Positions 33,901-44,336 of a stretch of 64,000 bases of DNA are shown in pieces. The stretch is taken from the NCBI GenBank assembly GCA_032622095.1, contig CP136062.1:34474918-34538917 (forward strand), read 5' to 3'. Position 1 is the stretch's first letter. Every line of letters begins with the position of its first letter. The translations under genes and the position numbers were made by a program. The notes under the pieces are model-generated. The model ran no database searches. It was not told the origin of the DNA and worked only from the letters and a program-made list of their open reading frames with translations. This stretch comes from Siphonodentalium dalli. Its lineage: Eukaryota; Mollusca; Scaphopoda; Gadilida; Siphonodentaliidae.

Positions 33901-34001
33901 TATGCTTGGGGCCCCGGAATGCATAGCAGTGACTGGTAGGCTTAAGCATACCGTACTTGGCTGTTGGTACAAAAGTTTGCTGGAATGTGCATACTACAGT
34001 A

Positions 34002-34359
34002 CCCTGCTGGACAAAACAAGTGTCCACTTAACCGCGGTGCGGTTAGCGTTGCCACCGCGGCTGAAATGCAACTACACCGCGGCTCCACCGACTAACTACA
34101 GTTGGGTTGCCGTGTACTTGTCATTTGGCCATGGTGTAGTTGCCGCTGTGTACGTTCATTAAACTGAAAAAAGATGATACGAACCAGAAATCTAACCATG
34201 GTGTACATGCGGTCCGGCCGCGGTGTAGTTGCTGTTCGCCCATGGTGTACCGTACTTGCCGTTCGGCCGCGGTGCTCAACTGCAGTTCCAAAATCTGACA
34301 CCGCGGCCGAATGGCAAATACATCGCAATGACATTGGACACTTGTTTTGTCAAGCAGGG
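34002..34359. mobile_element. 358-bp MITE, sister of the 33.6-kb element (copy B)
   Basis: It has the same termini as copy A (CCCTGCTGGACAAAACAAG and TTTTGTCAAGCAGGG) with TA at 34,000-34,001 and 34,360-34,361. The interior is homologous to copy A in the same orientation, with extra GC-rich CCGCGGTG words. Two separate TA-flanked insertions about 100 bp apart are the simplest reading. Confidence 0.88.
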
Positions 34360-34361
34360 TA

Positions 34362-35189
34362 TGTAAATAAAATAGTGAACTTGGAAGTTGGAAAACCCGA
34401 TTTAAATACATGCATGTACCTGTAGTACCGGGTACATGTATAAAACTTATTCTTCCACCCAAAAAAAAAAAATATATTAATGGAACGACTAGAGATGTCG
34501 AAATAATTAGCGTTAGTTGATCCCCAATTGTCGCATCCCGAATCGAAATGTAAAAACATGTATTTACAATTAAGCGTAGTTACTAGTTCAGACGAAGATA
34601 TCTACGGTATGGTGTAATATGGTCGATTTAATTTTCTTTGATATTTTCGGGTGGAGGAATCGGGTCCGACAAAATCGTGGATAGATTGTTCCCATGATTG
34701 CCGTGTCGCCTTACCGGTACATTGTACATGATGATTGTGACATTGATGTTTGTTGTAGATTGAGATTGACTACCCTGTGATCTTTCCAGCCATTATTTTT
34801 ATGTACCGGTGCACACAACTGCGATTACTTCGCAATTGATGGTTTCCAAGGATATTTATATGAGCATGTGCAGTCTAACTACCAGTTTAATACTTACTTA
34901 CATGTATGGAACTCCTTCCACTTAAGAAATCTTGAATCGTCGTCGTCCGAATTTTTACTTGAGTGACAATGAAATCAGACTGACCATCATACTGACCAGT
35001 ATTAAGTATAATTCTTGATTACTAGTACTAGTACCCGGTACATGCATGATGCAGGCCTACCTTTATTAATTTAATAAATGGAGAGAAAAAAGGTTAACAA
35101 TAAGTTAATTACCAGGTTGGACACATCCTGATTTGAACTACATCTACATGTACATGTACATCATGTGATTTTATAAGCCTACTAATTCT
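34362..35189. other. No recognised gene
   Basis: The stretch is AT-rich with scattered TACATG and ACCGGTAC words and no supported frame. Confidence 0.4.
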
Positions 35190-35515
35190 GAAGGGGTCGC
35201 TCTCACCAAAAAAATGCTGAAGGGTACACACGTTTTGAAAATGTGCTGAAGGTACATTTTTAAATCTCGTTCTAAATGATGTTTATTATTCGTACCGGTA
35301 TCTGCCATGATTATTGTTAAACTAGAGGATGATTGTTTGCGTTCCAATGAACATCAAAATGAACTGAAAATAAACTGCTAATGGGCGTCAGAACAACAGT
35401 TTAGTTATGGTGTTAATGCCAATCACAAACCTTGTGTACCCTTCGGCACATTTTCAAATCCTGTGTACTCTTGAACTTCAGCAGGTTTTTTTGTGGGAAT
35501 GACCCCTTCAGCCCT
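35190..35515. repeat. Small foldback, arms about 65 bp
   Basis: AAGGGGTCGCTCTCACCAAA...TGCTGAAGGGTACAC near 35,191-35,235 is answered by GTGTACCCTTCGGCACATTT...AATGACCCCTT near 35,434-35,507. The arms enclose about 180 bp. Frames over the right arm on both strands are incidental. Confidence 0.75.
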
Positions 35516-35654
35516 ACATGTATTACTATCAGGTACCTGTATTGTGAACAACTGATCAATCAATCCTTCCAAGGAGACGGGAGCAACTGCTCTCGCACTC
35601 GTACATGTGTGCACTCGCAATTTTTAAATCAGGGGTGCTAAATTTTGCACTCGT

Positions 35655-35755
35655 CGCACTTCGGAATATAGTGAACATTCGGAATTGCAAAGTTAACCTT
35701 CTGAATAATGAACCTTCGGAATAGCGAACCTTCGGAATAGAGACATCTCCCCCAA
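35655..35755 (+). repeat. CTTCGGAATAG tandem words (third copy)
   Basis: Short repeats of the form TTCGGAATAGCGAACC run up to GAGACATCTCCCCCAAATTA. They match the tails at about 30,120-30,255 and 30,680-30,755 and place one member of that family just left of the 93-bp satellite. Confidence 0.75.
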
Positions 35756-35814
35756 ATTAAGTGCTATACATGTACATATGTCAGGTGATGCAATCGATAC
35801 ACAATGGGATGCTT

Positions 35815-38800
35815 AACTGGATTAAAACAGTCACTGGGCATATAAATTTTTGCAAATATTGTCATAATATCCCATGTTTCTGCTAAATTAAGGGGTCCCC
35901 ATTGCTCTAATTGGATTAAAACAGTCAATGGGCATATATATTCTGCAAATATTGTCATAACATCCCATGTTTCTGCCAAATTAAGGTGTCCTCATTGTTC
36001 TAATTAGACTAAAACAGTCACTGGGCATATAAGTTCTGCACATATTGTTATAACATCCCATGTTTCTGCCAAATTAAGGGGTCCCCATTGTTCTAATTGG
36101 ACTAAAACAGTCACTGGGCATATCAATTCTGCAAATATTGTCATAACATCCCATGTTTCTGCCAAATTAAGGGGTTCCCATTCTTCTAATGGGATTAAGA
36201 CAGTCACTGTGCATATCAATTCTGCAAATATTGTCATAACACCCCATGTTTCTGCCAAGTTAAGGGGTCCCCATTGACCTAATTGGAATAAAACAGTCAC
36301 TGGGCATATCAATTCTGCAAATATTGTCATAACATCCAATGTTTCTGCCAAATTAAGGTGTCCTCATTGTTCTAATTAGACTAAAACAGTCACTGGGCAT
36401 ATCAATTCTGCAAATATTGTCATAACACCCCATGTTTCTGCCAAATTAATGGGTCCCGATTGATATAATTGGAATAAAACAATCACTGGGCATATAAGTT
36501 CTGCAAATATTGTCATAACATCCCATGTTTCTGCCAAATTAAGGGGTCCCCATTGTTCTAATTGGACTAAAACAGTCACTGGGCATATCAATTCTGCAAA
36601 TATTGTCATAACATCCCATGTTTCTGCCAAATTAAGGGGTTCCCATTCTTCTAATGGGATTAAGACAGTCACTGTGCATATCAATTCTGCAAATATTGTC
36701 ATAACACCCCATGTTTCTGCCAAGTTAAGGGGTCCCCATTGATCTAATTGGAATAAAACAGTCACTGAGCATATCAATTCTGCAAATATTGTCATAACAT
36801 CACATGTTTCTGCCAAATTAAGGGGTCTCCATTGCTCTAATTGGATTAAAACAGTCACTGGGCATATAAATTCTGCAAATATTGTCATAATATCCCATGT
36901 TTCTGCTAAATTAAGGAGTCCCCATTGTTCTAATTGGAATAAAACAGTCAATGGGCATATATATTCTGCAAATATTGTCATAACATCCCATGTTTCTGCC
37001 AAATTAAGGTGGCCTCATTGTTCTAATTAGACTAAAACAGTCACTGGGCATATAAGTTCTGCAAATATTGTCATAACATCCCATGTTTCTGCCAAATTAA
37101 GGGGTCTCCATTGTTCTAATTGGACTAAAACAGTCACTGGGCATATAAGTTCTGCAAATATTGTCATAACATCCCATGTTTCTGCCAAATTAAGGGGTCC
37201 CCATTGATCTAATTGGATTAAAATAGTCACTGGGCATATAAATTTTTGCAAATATTGTCATAATATCCCATGTTTCTGCTAAATTAAGGGGTCCCCATTG
37301 TTCTAATTGGAATTAAAACAGTCAATGGGCATATAAATTCTGCAAATATTGTCATAACATCCCATGTTTCTGCCAAATTAAGGGGTTCCCATTCTTCTAA
37401 TGGGATTAAGACAGTCACTGTGCATATCAATTCTGCAAATATTGTCATAACACCCCATGTTTCTGCCAAGTTAAGGGGTCCCCATTGATCTAGTTGGAAT
37501 AAAACAGTCACTGGGCATATAAATTCTGCAAATATTGTCATAACATCCAATGTTTCTGCCAAATTAAGGGGTCCCCATTGATCTAATTGGAATAAAACAG
37601 TCACTGGGCATATACATTTTGCAAATATTGTCATAACATCACATGTTTCTGCCAAATTAAGGGGTCTCCATTGCTCTAATTGGATTAAAACAGTCACTGG
37701 GCATATAAATATTTGCAAATATTGTCATAATACCCCATGTTTCTGCTAAATTAAGGGGTCCCCATTGTTCTAATTGGAATTAAAACAGTCAATGGGCATA
37801 TAAATTCTTCAAATATTGTCATAACATCTCATCTTTCTGCCAAATTAAGGTGTCCCCATTGATCTAATTGGACTAAAACAGTCACTTGGCATATACATTC
37901 TGCAAATATCGTCATAATATCCCATGTTTCTGCTAAATTAAGTGGTCCCCATTGTTCTAATTGGAATTAAAACAGTCAATGGGCATATAAGTTCTTCAAA
38001 TATTGTCATAACATCTCATCTTTCTGCCAAATTAAGGTGTCCCCATTGATCTAATTGGACTAAAACAGTCACTGGGCATATACATTCTGTAAATATCGTC
38101 ATAACATCACATGTTTCTGCTAAATTAAGGGCTCTCCATTGTTCTAATTGGACTAAAACAGTCACTGGGCATATAAATCTGCAAATTTTGTCATAACATC
38201 CAATGTTTCTGCCAAATTAAGGTGTCCTCATTGTTCTAATTAGACTAAAACAGTCACTGGGCATATAAATTCTGCAAATATTGTCATAACATCCCATGTT
38301 TCTGCCAAATTAAGGGGTCCCCATTGATCTAATTGGAATAAAACAGTCACTGGGCATATAAATTCTTCAAATATTGTCATAACATCTCACCTTTCTGCCA
38401 AATTAAGGTGTCCCCATTGATCTAATTGGACTATTACAGTCACTGGGTATATACATTCTGCAAATATCGACATAACATCACATGTTTCTGCCAAATTAAG
38501 GTGTCCCCATTGTTCTAATTGGATTAAAACAGTCACTGGGCATATAAATTCTGCAAATATCGTCATAACATCACATGTTTCTGCCAAATTAAGGCGTCCC
38601 CATTGTTCTAATTAGACTAAAACAGTCACTGGGCATATTAATTCTGCAAATATTGTCATAACATCACATGTTTCTGCCAAATTAAGGGGTCTCCATTGCT
38701 CTAATTGGATTAAAACAGTCACTGGGCATATAAATTTTTGCAAATATTGTCATAATATCCCATGTTTCTGCTAAATTAAGGGGTCACCATTGTTCTAATT

Positions 38801-39845
38801 GGAATTAAAACAGTCACTGGGCATATAAATTCTTCAAATATTGTCATAACATCTCACCTTTCTGCCAAATTAAGGTGTCCCCATTGATCTAATTGGACTA
38901 TTACAGTCACTGGGTATATACATTTTGCAAATATTGTCATAACATCACATGTTTCTGCCAAATTAAGGGGTCCCCATTGTTCTAATTAGACTAAAACAGT
39001 CACTGGGCATATAAATTCTGCAAATATCGTCATAACTTCGCATGTTTCTGCCAAATTAAGGGCTCTCCATTGTTCTAATTGGACTAAAACAGTCACTGGG
39101 CATATAAATTCTGCAAATATTGTCATAACATCCAATGTTTCTGCCAAATTAAGGGGTTCCCATTGTTCTAATTAGCCTAAAACAGTCACTGGGCATATAA
39201 ATTCTGCAAATATCGTCATAACATCACTTGTTTCTGCCAAATTAAGGGGTCCCCATTGTTCTAATTAGACTAAAACAGTCACTGGGCATATAAATTCTGC
39301 AAATATTGTCATAACATCCCATGTTTCTGCCAAATTAAGGGGTCCCCATTGATCTAATTGGATTAAAATAGTCACTGGGCATATAAATTTTTGCAAATAT
39401 TGTCATAATATCCCATGTTTCTGCTAAATTAAGGGGTCCCCGTTGTTCTAATTGGATTAAAACAGTCAATGGGCATATAAGTTCTTCAAATATTGTCATA
39501 ACATCCCATCTTTCTGCCAAATTAAGGTGTCCCCATTGATCTAATTGGACTAAAACAGTCACTGGGCATATAAATTCGGCAAATATTGTCATATTAACAT
39601 CCCATGTTTCTGCCAAATTAACCCTTTACCCATCAGAACGGCCCTGTGCCAATGCATTCTCTTATATATGCGAGTCGACCATAGGTCGCCTCGCATATAT
39701 AAGAGAATGCATTGGCTTAACACATATTAAAAATGATAAAATTGTCAAAGAATGTAGAGAATTAAAGGGTCCCCATTGTTCTAATTGGACTAAAACAGTC
39801 ACTGGGCATATATATTTAGCAAATATTTTGATAACGACCAATGTT
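35815..39845 (-). repeat. Satellite array, 93-bp monomer, about 41 copies
   Basis: The monomer contains ATTAAGGGGTCCCCATTG, TCTAATTGGACTAAAACAGT, CACTGGGCATATAAATTC, TGCAAATATTGTCATAACAT and CCCATGTTTCTGCCAA, for 93 bp in total. Because 93 is 31 x 3, the - strand stays open over several monomers at a time, up to 208 codons at 36,376-37,002. It encodes a 31-residue repeat with MTIFAELICPVTVL and QLEQWGPLNLAET. Single-base indels, such as extra T in AAATTTTTGC and GGAATTAAAAC, break the frame about every five to seven monomers. Variant monomers recur at multiples of 93 bp, which shows higher-order structure. No exon borders or start are seen. The last partial monomer, after an insertion, is at 39,763-39,845. 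Confidence 0.92.
39622..39762. mobile_element. Hairpin-bearing insertion in the satellite at a TTAA site
   Basis: The array stops at TTAA (39,618-39,621), is followed by CCCTTTACCCATCAG, then the nested hairpin of the 24.6-kb MITE family (CCTGTGCCAATGCATTCTCT to GAATGCATTGGC), then MITE-like AT-rich interior. It resumes at TTAAAGGGTCCCC near 39,763. CCCTTTACCCATCAG is also the inverted right end of the TTAA-flanked element at 53,078-53,555. The insertion therefore combines a fragment of that family with a half copy of the hairpin MITE. Confidence 0.7.
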
Positions 39846-39859
39846 GACACATAATGCAT

Positions 39860-40860
39860 CGCGACTGATATAAATTAGTAAAGTGTAATGACAAATGTTG
39901 AACAAAATGCATCTCGACTGTACTGTTGCAACAATGCTATAAATGGGGGGGGGGGGTCAGGATCTGAATTATCTCTATCTCTAATAATTTATGGACTTCT
40001 ATAGAAGTACAATACAAAAAATTAATACAATACAATAAAATATCTACGTAAGGAGACTATACCGTTGTTACAAATAAATGAATTATGCAGTGGTGGGGAT
40101 GGATATATGGAGAAATAGGGGTTAATTCAGATGAACTGATATAAATTATTAGAGCGATAACGACCAATGTTGACACATATTGCATCGCGACTGAGCTGTC
40201 GCGCCAAAGCTATACGATAGGGGGGGGGGGGTCGGAATCTGAATTATCTCCATCTCTATAGAAAGGAATAGCAATTGATGTACATACATGTATATAGTAA
40301 TATATACAAATTATTATCACATGATAAGATATGTACGTAACAGATAACACGACTATACCGATGAAAAAATTCATAAAATGCGGGGGGGGGGGGGGGGCAG
40401 GGGTGGGCTATATGGGGAAATAGGGGTTCATACTGTGAACCGATATAAATTAGTAAAGCGGTAATGACAAATGTTGAACTATAATGCATCTTGACTGTAC
40501 TGTTGCAACAATGCTATAAAATAGGGGGGTCAGGATCTGAATTATCTCTATCTCTATCTCTATAGATAGTGCCAGAATAATAATTTATGGACTTCTATAC
40601 ATGTAGAAGTACAATACAAATTAGTATCACATGATAAAATATGTACGTAACAGTAACAGCTAACACGACTATACCGATAAAAAAATTTATAAATTGGGGA
40701 GGGGTGGGCTATATAGAAAAATAGGGGTTCATACTGTGAATCGATATAAATTAATAAAGCGGTAATGACAAATGTTGAACTATAATGCATCTCGACTGTA
40801 CTGTTTCAACAATGCTATATAATGGGGGGGGGAGTCAGGACCAGCACCCCCCCCCAAAAA
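39860..40860. repeat. Three to four tandem copies of a 300-bp repeat with G runs
   Basis: Copies near 39,885, 40,150, 40,455 and 40,755 share ATGACAAATGTTGAAC, ATGCATC(T/G)CGACTG, TGTTGCAACAATGCTATA, a G run, then TCAGGATCTGAATTATCTC. G runs reach 12 at 39,945-39,956 and 16 at 40,382-40,397. The - strand frames at 40,256-40,489 and 40,560-40,790 are copies of one repeat frame and not genes. Confidence 0.85.
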
Positions 40861-40914
40861 AATCACCTCCAAGTTGCCACTTCCCTGATGATACTATACT
40901 GTCCTAAGTAAATG

Positions 40915-41470
40915 ACTTATTATACTCCCACTTTCGAAGAAAATGGGGGGTATACTGGATTGACTGCGTCCGTCCGTCCCGCTTTCTCCGTCCGTTTGTT
41001 TGTTTGTCCGTCCGTCCGACCTCATAACTCGAACAACTATGAACCGATTTCAATAATTTTTTGTATGCAATCTCCTTTGGACGGTCTCTCCGTATGATGC
41101 TAATTGCGGTTCGGTCCGACTTAATAACTTTAACAAATATGAACCGATTTCAATAATTTTTGGTATACATGCTTCTCACAATACCCTCTCTACATGATGC
41201 GGCTAGGGATTGGCTCAGACTGTTTTTCGTAATATTACACCTCATTTTCGACTTATTTTGACTTAGAAAATTCTGTCTGACTTAATAACTTTAACAAATA
41301 TGAACCGATTTGAATAATTTTTTCTGTACAAGCTTCTTGTGACACCATATCGATTTTATTAGTCCGAATTTTTCTTTAAAGTTAAAAATCTTTTTGGTTG
41401 AGTTTACGGATAATGCGGGTTGAATTTGCCACAGTGGGGGTATGCTAGCACTCGAGTGCACACCTCTTGT
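40915..41470 (+). repeat. Interspersed repeat with GTCCGTCCGTCC tract
   Basis: It begins ACTCCCACTTTCGAAGAAAA and GGGGGGTATACTGG, passes through a tract of GTCCGTCC, then three tandem blocks of TATGAACCGATTTCAATAATTTTT separated by about 100 bp (near 41,040, 41,140 and 41,300). It ends in a reversed echo (CACAGTGGGGGTATGCTAGC). The structure is that of a non-coding dispersed element. Confidence 0.65.
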
Positions 41471-41474
41471 TGAA

Positions 41475-42765
41475 CATGGGCTACTGGCCGGAGTTTTCGT
41501 CTGATCATCATGAATTTTGTCGTGGATCTTAATATTGACATGTAGATGGGAACGAGTCATTTTGGGGTCATTCGGCCATAAAACATGGCCGCCAGAAGCC
41601 ATCTTGGACTTTACTCTTTGTATGACTAAATTCTTTGCTACTAAATTTAGATGACATGTAGATGGGAAATGAGTCATTTTGGGGTCATTCTGCAAAAATA
41701 AAAATAAACAAATCCGCCAGTGGCCATCTTGGATTTCAAAATTCAATCCATTCAGTTAATTCACATTTTCACCAGCTTACCGTAGACATACATGTAAACC
41801 AATTTCATCATTGTTTTCTTCATTAAAGGAAATTGCAAATTCGTTGTTTATTCCATCATTTCAACATTTCATTAAAGGGACACTTTATGTGTGGTATGTT
41901 CACACATATCGATTCATTCAGACGAACCAATCCATATTTCATGAAATTGACACTTCACATTCAGAACACTTCCAACTCAAATATTAAAGTGACATTCCAT
42001 GTCCATCCATTGGAAATTCTAATTCAACTTCAGCCGATATATATATATATATATACATGTACATAATTTACATGTACATGTACCTACCACTTTATTCATG
42101 AGAAAATTTCTGCATTCATGAAATAATAATTCGTTAAACATTTTAACCTGTACTGTGGTAGCGTGATTGCAGACATCTAGGACCTGTGGACCTGGTTGAA
42201 TTAACTGCGGTTTGATGGATCACATCCATCCTCAAGCTACATATGCTATATATGGCATTTTGATCTGACGTGCAGGGGTAGATAAGCTTGAGACCCCACC
42301 ACAGTTCAATTCACACCAGGTTCTCAGCTGTTATTTTCGGATGTTTGAACTTTAGTAAAATATGTTTGGACTGAACATAATCGGGATAATGTTGTTACCG
42401 GTATATACGTCTACATCAAAGCCCCATGCATATATAATTATATAGCAGACTACGCCAAGATCAACCAGTCCTTATCATATTTTTTGTCTGAAATTTATAA
42501 ATAACTTGTAACTCATGGTTGGTAGTTACGTGTAGGTGGGGGACAGAAGTATTCAGCGATTTAATGCTGGGTTTGAATAGTTCACAAGGTTCCTTGGCAA
42601 CATCAGGTACTAGTAACGTGGCTATTGGTGATTATACATGTAATATCTCAAATTCTCAACCCACTTTCTAACCTGGTATTTTAATATGATGATACGGACA
42701 TCTCACCGAGTGGTATAGCACAGGTACATGTACATGTAGTACGCAACATCCTATAATTATTGCAA
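41475..42765. other. Non-coding; short duplication and a small foldback
   Basis: Two copies of GACATGTAGATGGGAA followed by GAGTCATTTTGGGGTCATTC lie near 41,536-41,575 and 41,651-41,690, each followed by a GCCATCTTGGA block (41,601 and 41,722). A foldback with GACCTGGTTGAATT near 42,190 and AATTCACACCAGGTTC near 42,310 follows. A 151-codon - frame (41,291-41,746) crosses these repeats and is not supported as a gene. Confidence 0.5.
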
Positions 42766-43109
42766 TATTGAAGTTGATGATAACATTTGTGGTTGCTCCA
42801 TTACGTGTCACGTGCGATCATATTAGAATTGGTGTACTTCTGAGTGATAAAAGCTCAGTGAGAGTCAATGGGACACATCTATCCGCAAACTCGCTAGTTA
42901 TAGGACTTTCCATTATAATTGACACGAATAATGCAACGCTCGATTCGCACTAACGACCAATACCGATACAAATATTATGAATTGATCAACTAATACAGCG
43001 CATAAATCAGTGCACCACCGGGTAACACCGCTAGTGGTCAACATTATCGCTACAGTAAGCGCAAACATCATAGATGTAGTCATGCTAATTAATCAGAATA
43101 GAACCGTAC

Positions 43110-44336
43110 TTGTTATCGTCGTGGTCGTCATGGTCGTTGCCGTGGTTGTTGTCGTTGCAGTCGTCTGCGAAACGGTCGTCGCCGTGGCTGTGGTCATTGC
43201 GGTCGTTGTGGTGATGTTGTTTGTGGTTGTCGCTGTGGTGGTGTTGTTGGTTGTGATTGTTGTGGTTGTCTCGCTGGTCGATGTGATCGTCGTCACCGCG
43301 GTCGTTGCCTTTGTGGTAGTCGTCACGGTTGTCGGTGTGGTTGTTATGGTCGTTGTGGCGGTCGTCCTTGCGGTCGTCGTGCTGGTCGTTGTTGTGGTGG
43401 TGGTTATTGTGATTGTTGTGGTCAGTTTGGTCATTGTGGCTGCTGTGGTCATGGTGGTCGCTGTGGTGGTCGGAGTGTTAATATTGGTCGTTGCGGCAGT
43501 CCATGTGGTCGTTTTAATGGTCGTGGTCGATGTGATTATCGTTGTGGTTGGTTTGGCAGTCGTTGTGGTCGCAGTGGTGGTTGCCGTGGTCGCTGTTGTC
43601 GTCGTGGCCGCTGTAGTAGTAGTTTCGGTGGTCGCTGTGGTAGCTGTGGGCGCAGTGGTGGCTGTGGTTGTTGCGGTTGTTGTTGTCGCGGTTGTCGATG
43701 CGGTCCCCGATGTGGTCGTTGTGATCGTCGTGCTGGTCGATGTGGTGGTCGCTGTTGTTGTGGTAGTTGTGGCGGTCGCTGTGGTTGGTTTGTTAGTCGT
43801 TGTAGACGTTGTGGTAGCAGTGGTGGTTGTTATGGTTGTGGTTGTCGTTTTATTAGTCGTTGAAGTGGTCGTTGTGGTCGCAGTAGTGGTTGTTGTGGGT
43901 GTTGTTGTGGTGGTCGTAGTGGTCGTCGTCGTTTTGATGGTCGTTGTGTTTGGTGTAGTCTTCACCGGTGTGGTAGATTGTGTCATTGTGGTAGTCATCG
44001 TCGTTGTCGTGGTGGTCGTCGTGTTGGACGATGTGCTTGTTGTTGTCGTGGTAGTTGTTGTGGTTGTAGCTGTGGTTGTTCTGCTATTTGTGGTCACATA
44101 GGCAATCGCTGTCGTTGTGGTCATCGTGGCCGTTGTGGTCGTTGGCATCTGACATATGAAGCCAGGGTTTTTGGCAGTACCGGACTTAGTATGGTACATC
44201 CAGTCAGAGGACGCAGCAAGCCACAAATAATTGCCTTCTTCTGGAATCTGACCTGGTGCCCACACAATCCAGGGTAGTGGGTCACCGTTCTTGTCGCAGT
44301 AGTCACTACCATTATATTGGCCGCCGATGGTCACCT
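43110..44336 (-). CDS. CTLD second half plus Thr-rich mucin-like exon (unit 2)
   Basis: This 1,227-nt exon (409 codons) is bounded by acceptor TTCTATTGCAG (AG at 44,338-44,337) and a donor with ACAA before GTACGG (GT at 43,109). Both borders are phase 1. The first 64 residues finish a C-type lectin-like domain: VTIGGQYNGSDYC, then LPWIVWAPGQIPEEGNYLWL, then GFICQM, the WIG-like strand, the W-APGQP-E-N loop and the last Cys. The calcium-binding EPN/QPD and WND motifs of sugar-binding lectins are not seen. About 340 residues of nearly pure Thr with Ala, Ile, Ser, Asn and Lys follow, encoded by irregular (ACN)n and expected to be heavily O-glycosylated. Together with the exon at 47,651-47,824 it gives a complete CTLD. 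The last codons share sequence with the exon at 53,577. The + strand poly-Val frame is a shadow. Confidence 0.85.

Noticed and set aside
33674-34462. Opposed 113-124 codon frames
   Set aside because: They lie in the two TA-flanked MITEs and arise from their inverted GC-rich sequence.
36376-37002. 208-codon frame and six similar ones on the - strand between 35.8 and 39.6 kb
   Set aside because: They are products of the 93-bp satellite whose length is a multiple of three. No start, splice site or domain is seen, and frame breaks recur.
41291-41746. 151-codon - strand frame
   Set aside because: It crosses the border of a dispersed repeat and a duplicated GGCCATCTTGGA block, and no domain is seen.
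43010-44101. 363-codon poly-Val frame on the + strand, and similar ones at 23,340-23,899, 53,588-54,367 and 54,383-54,835
   Set aside because: They are the complement of the (ACN)n Thr exons. The - strand has the CTLD, splice sites and paralogues.
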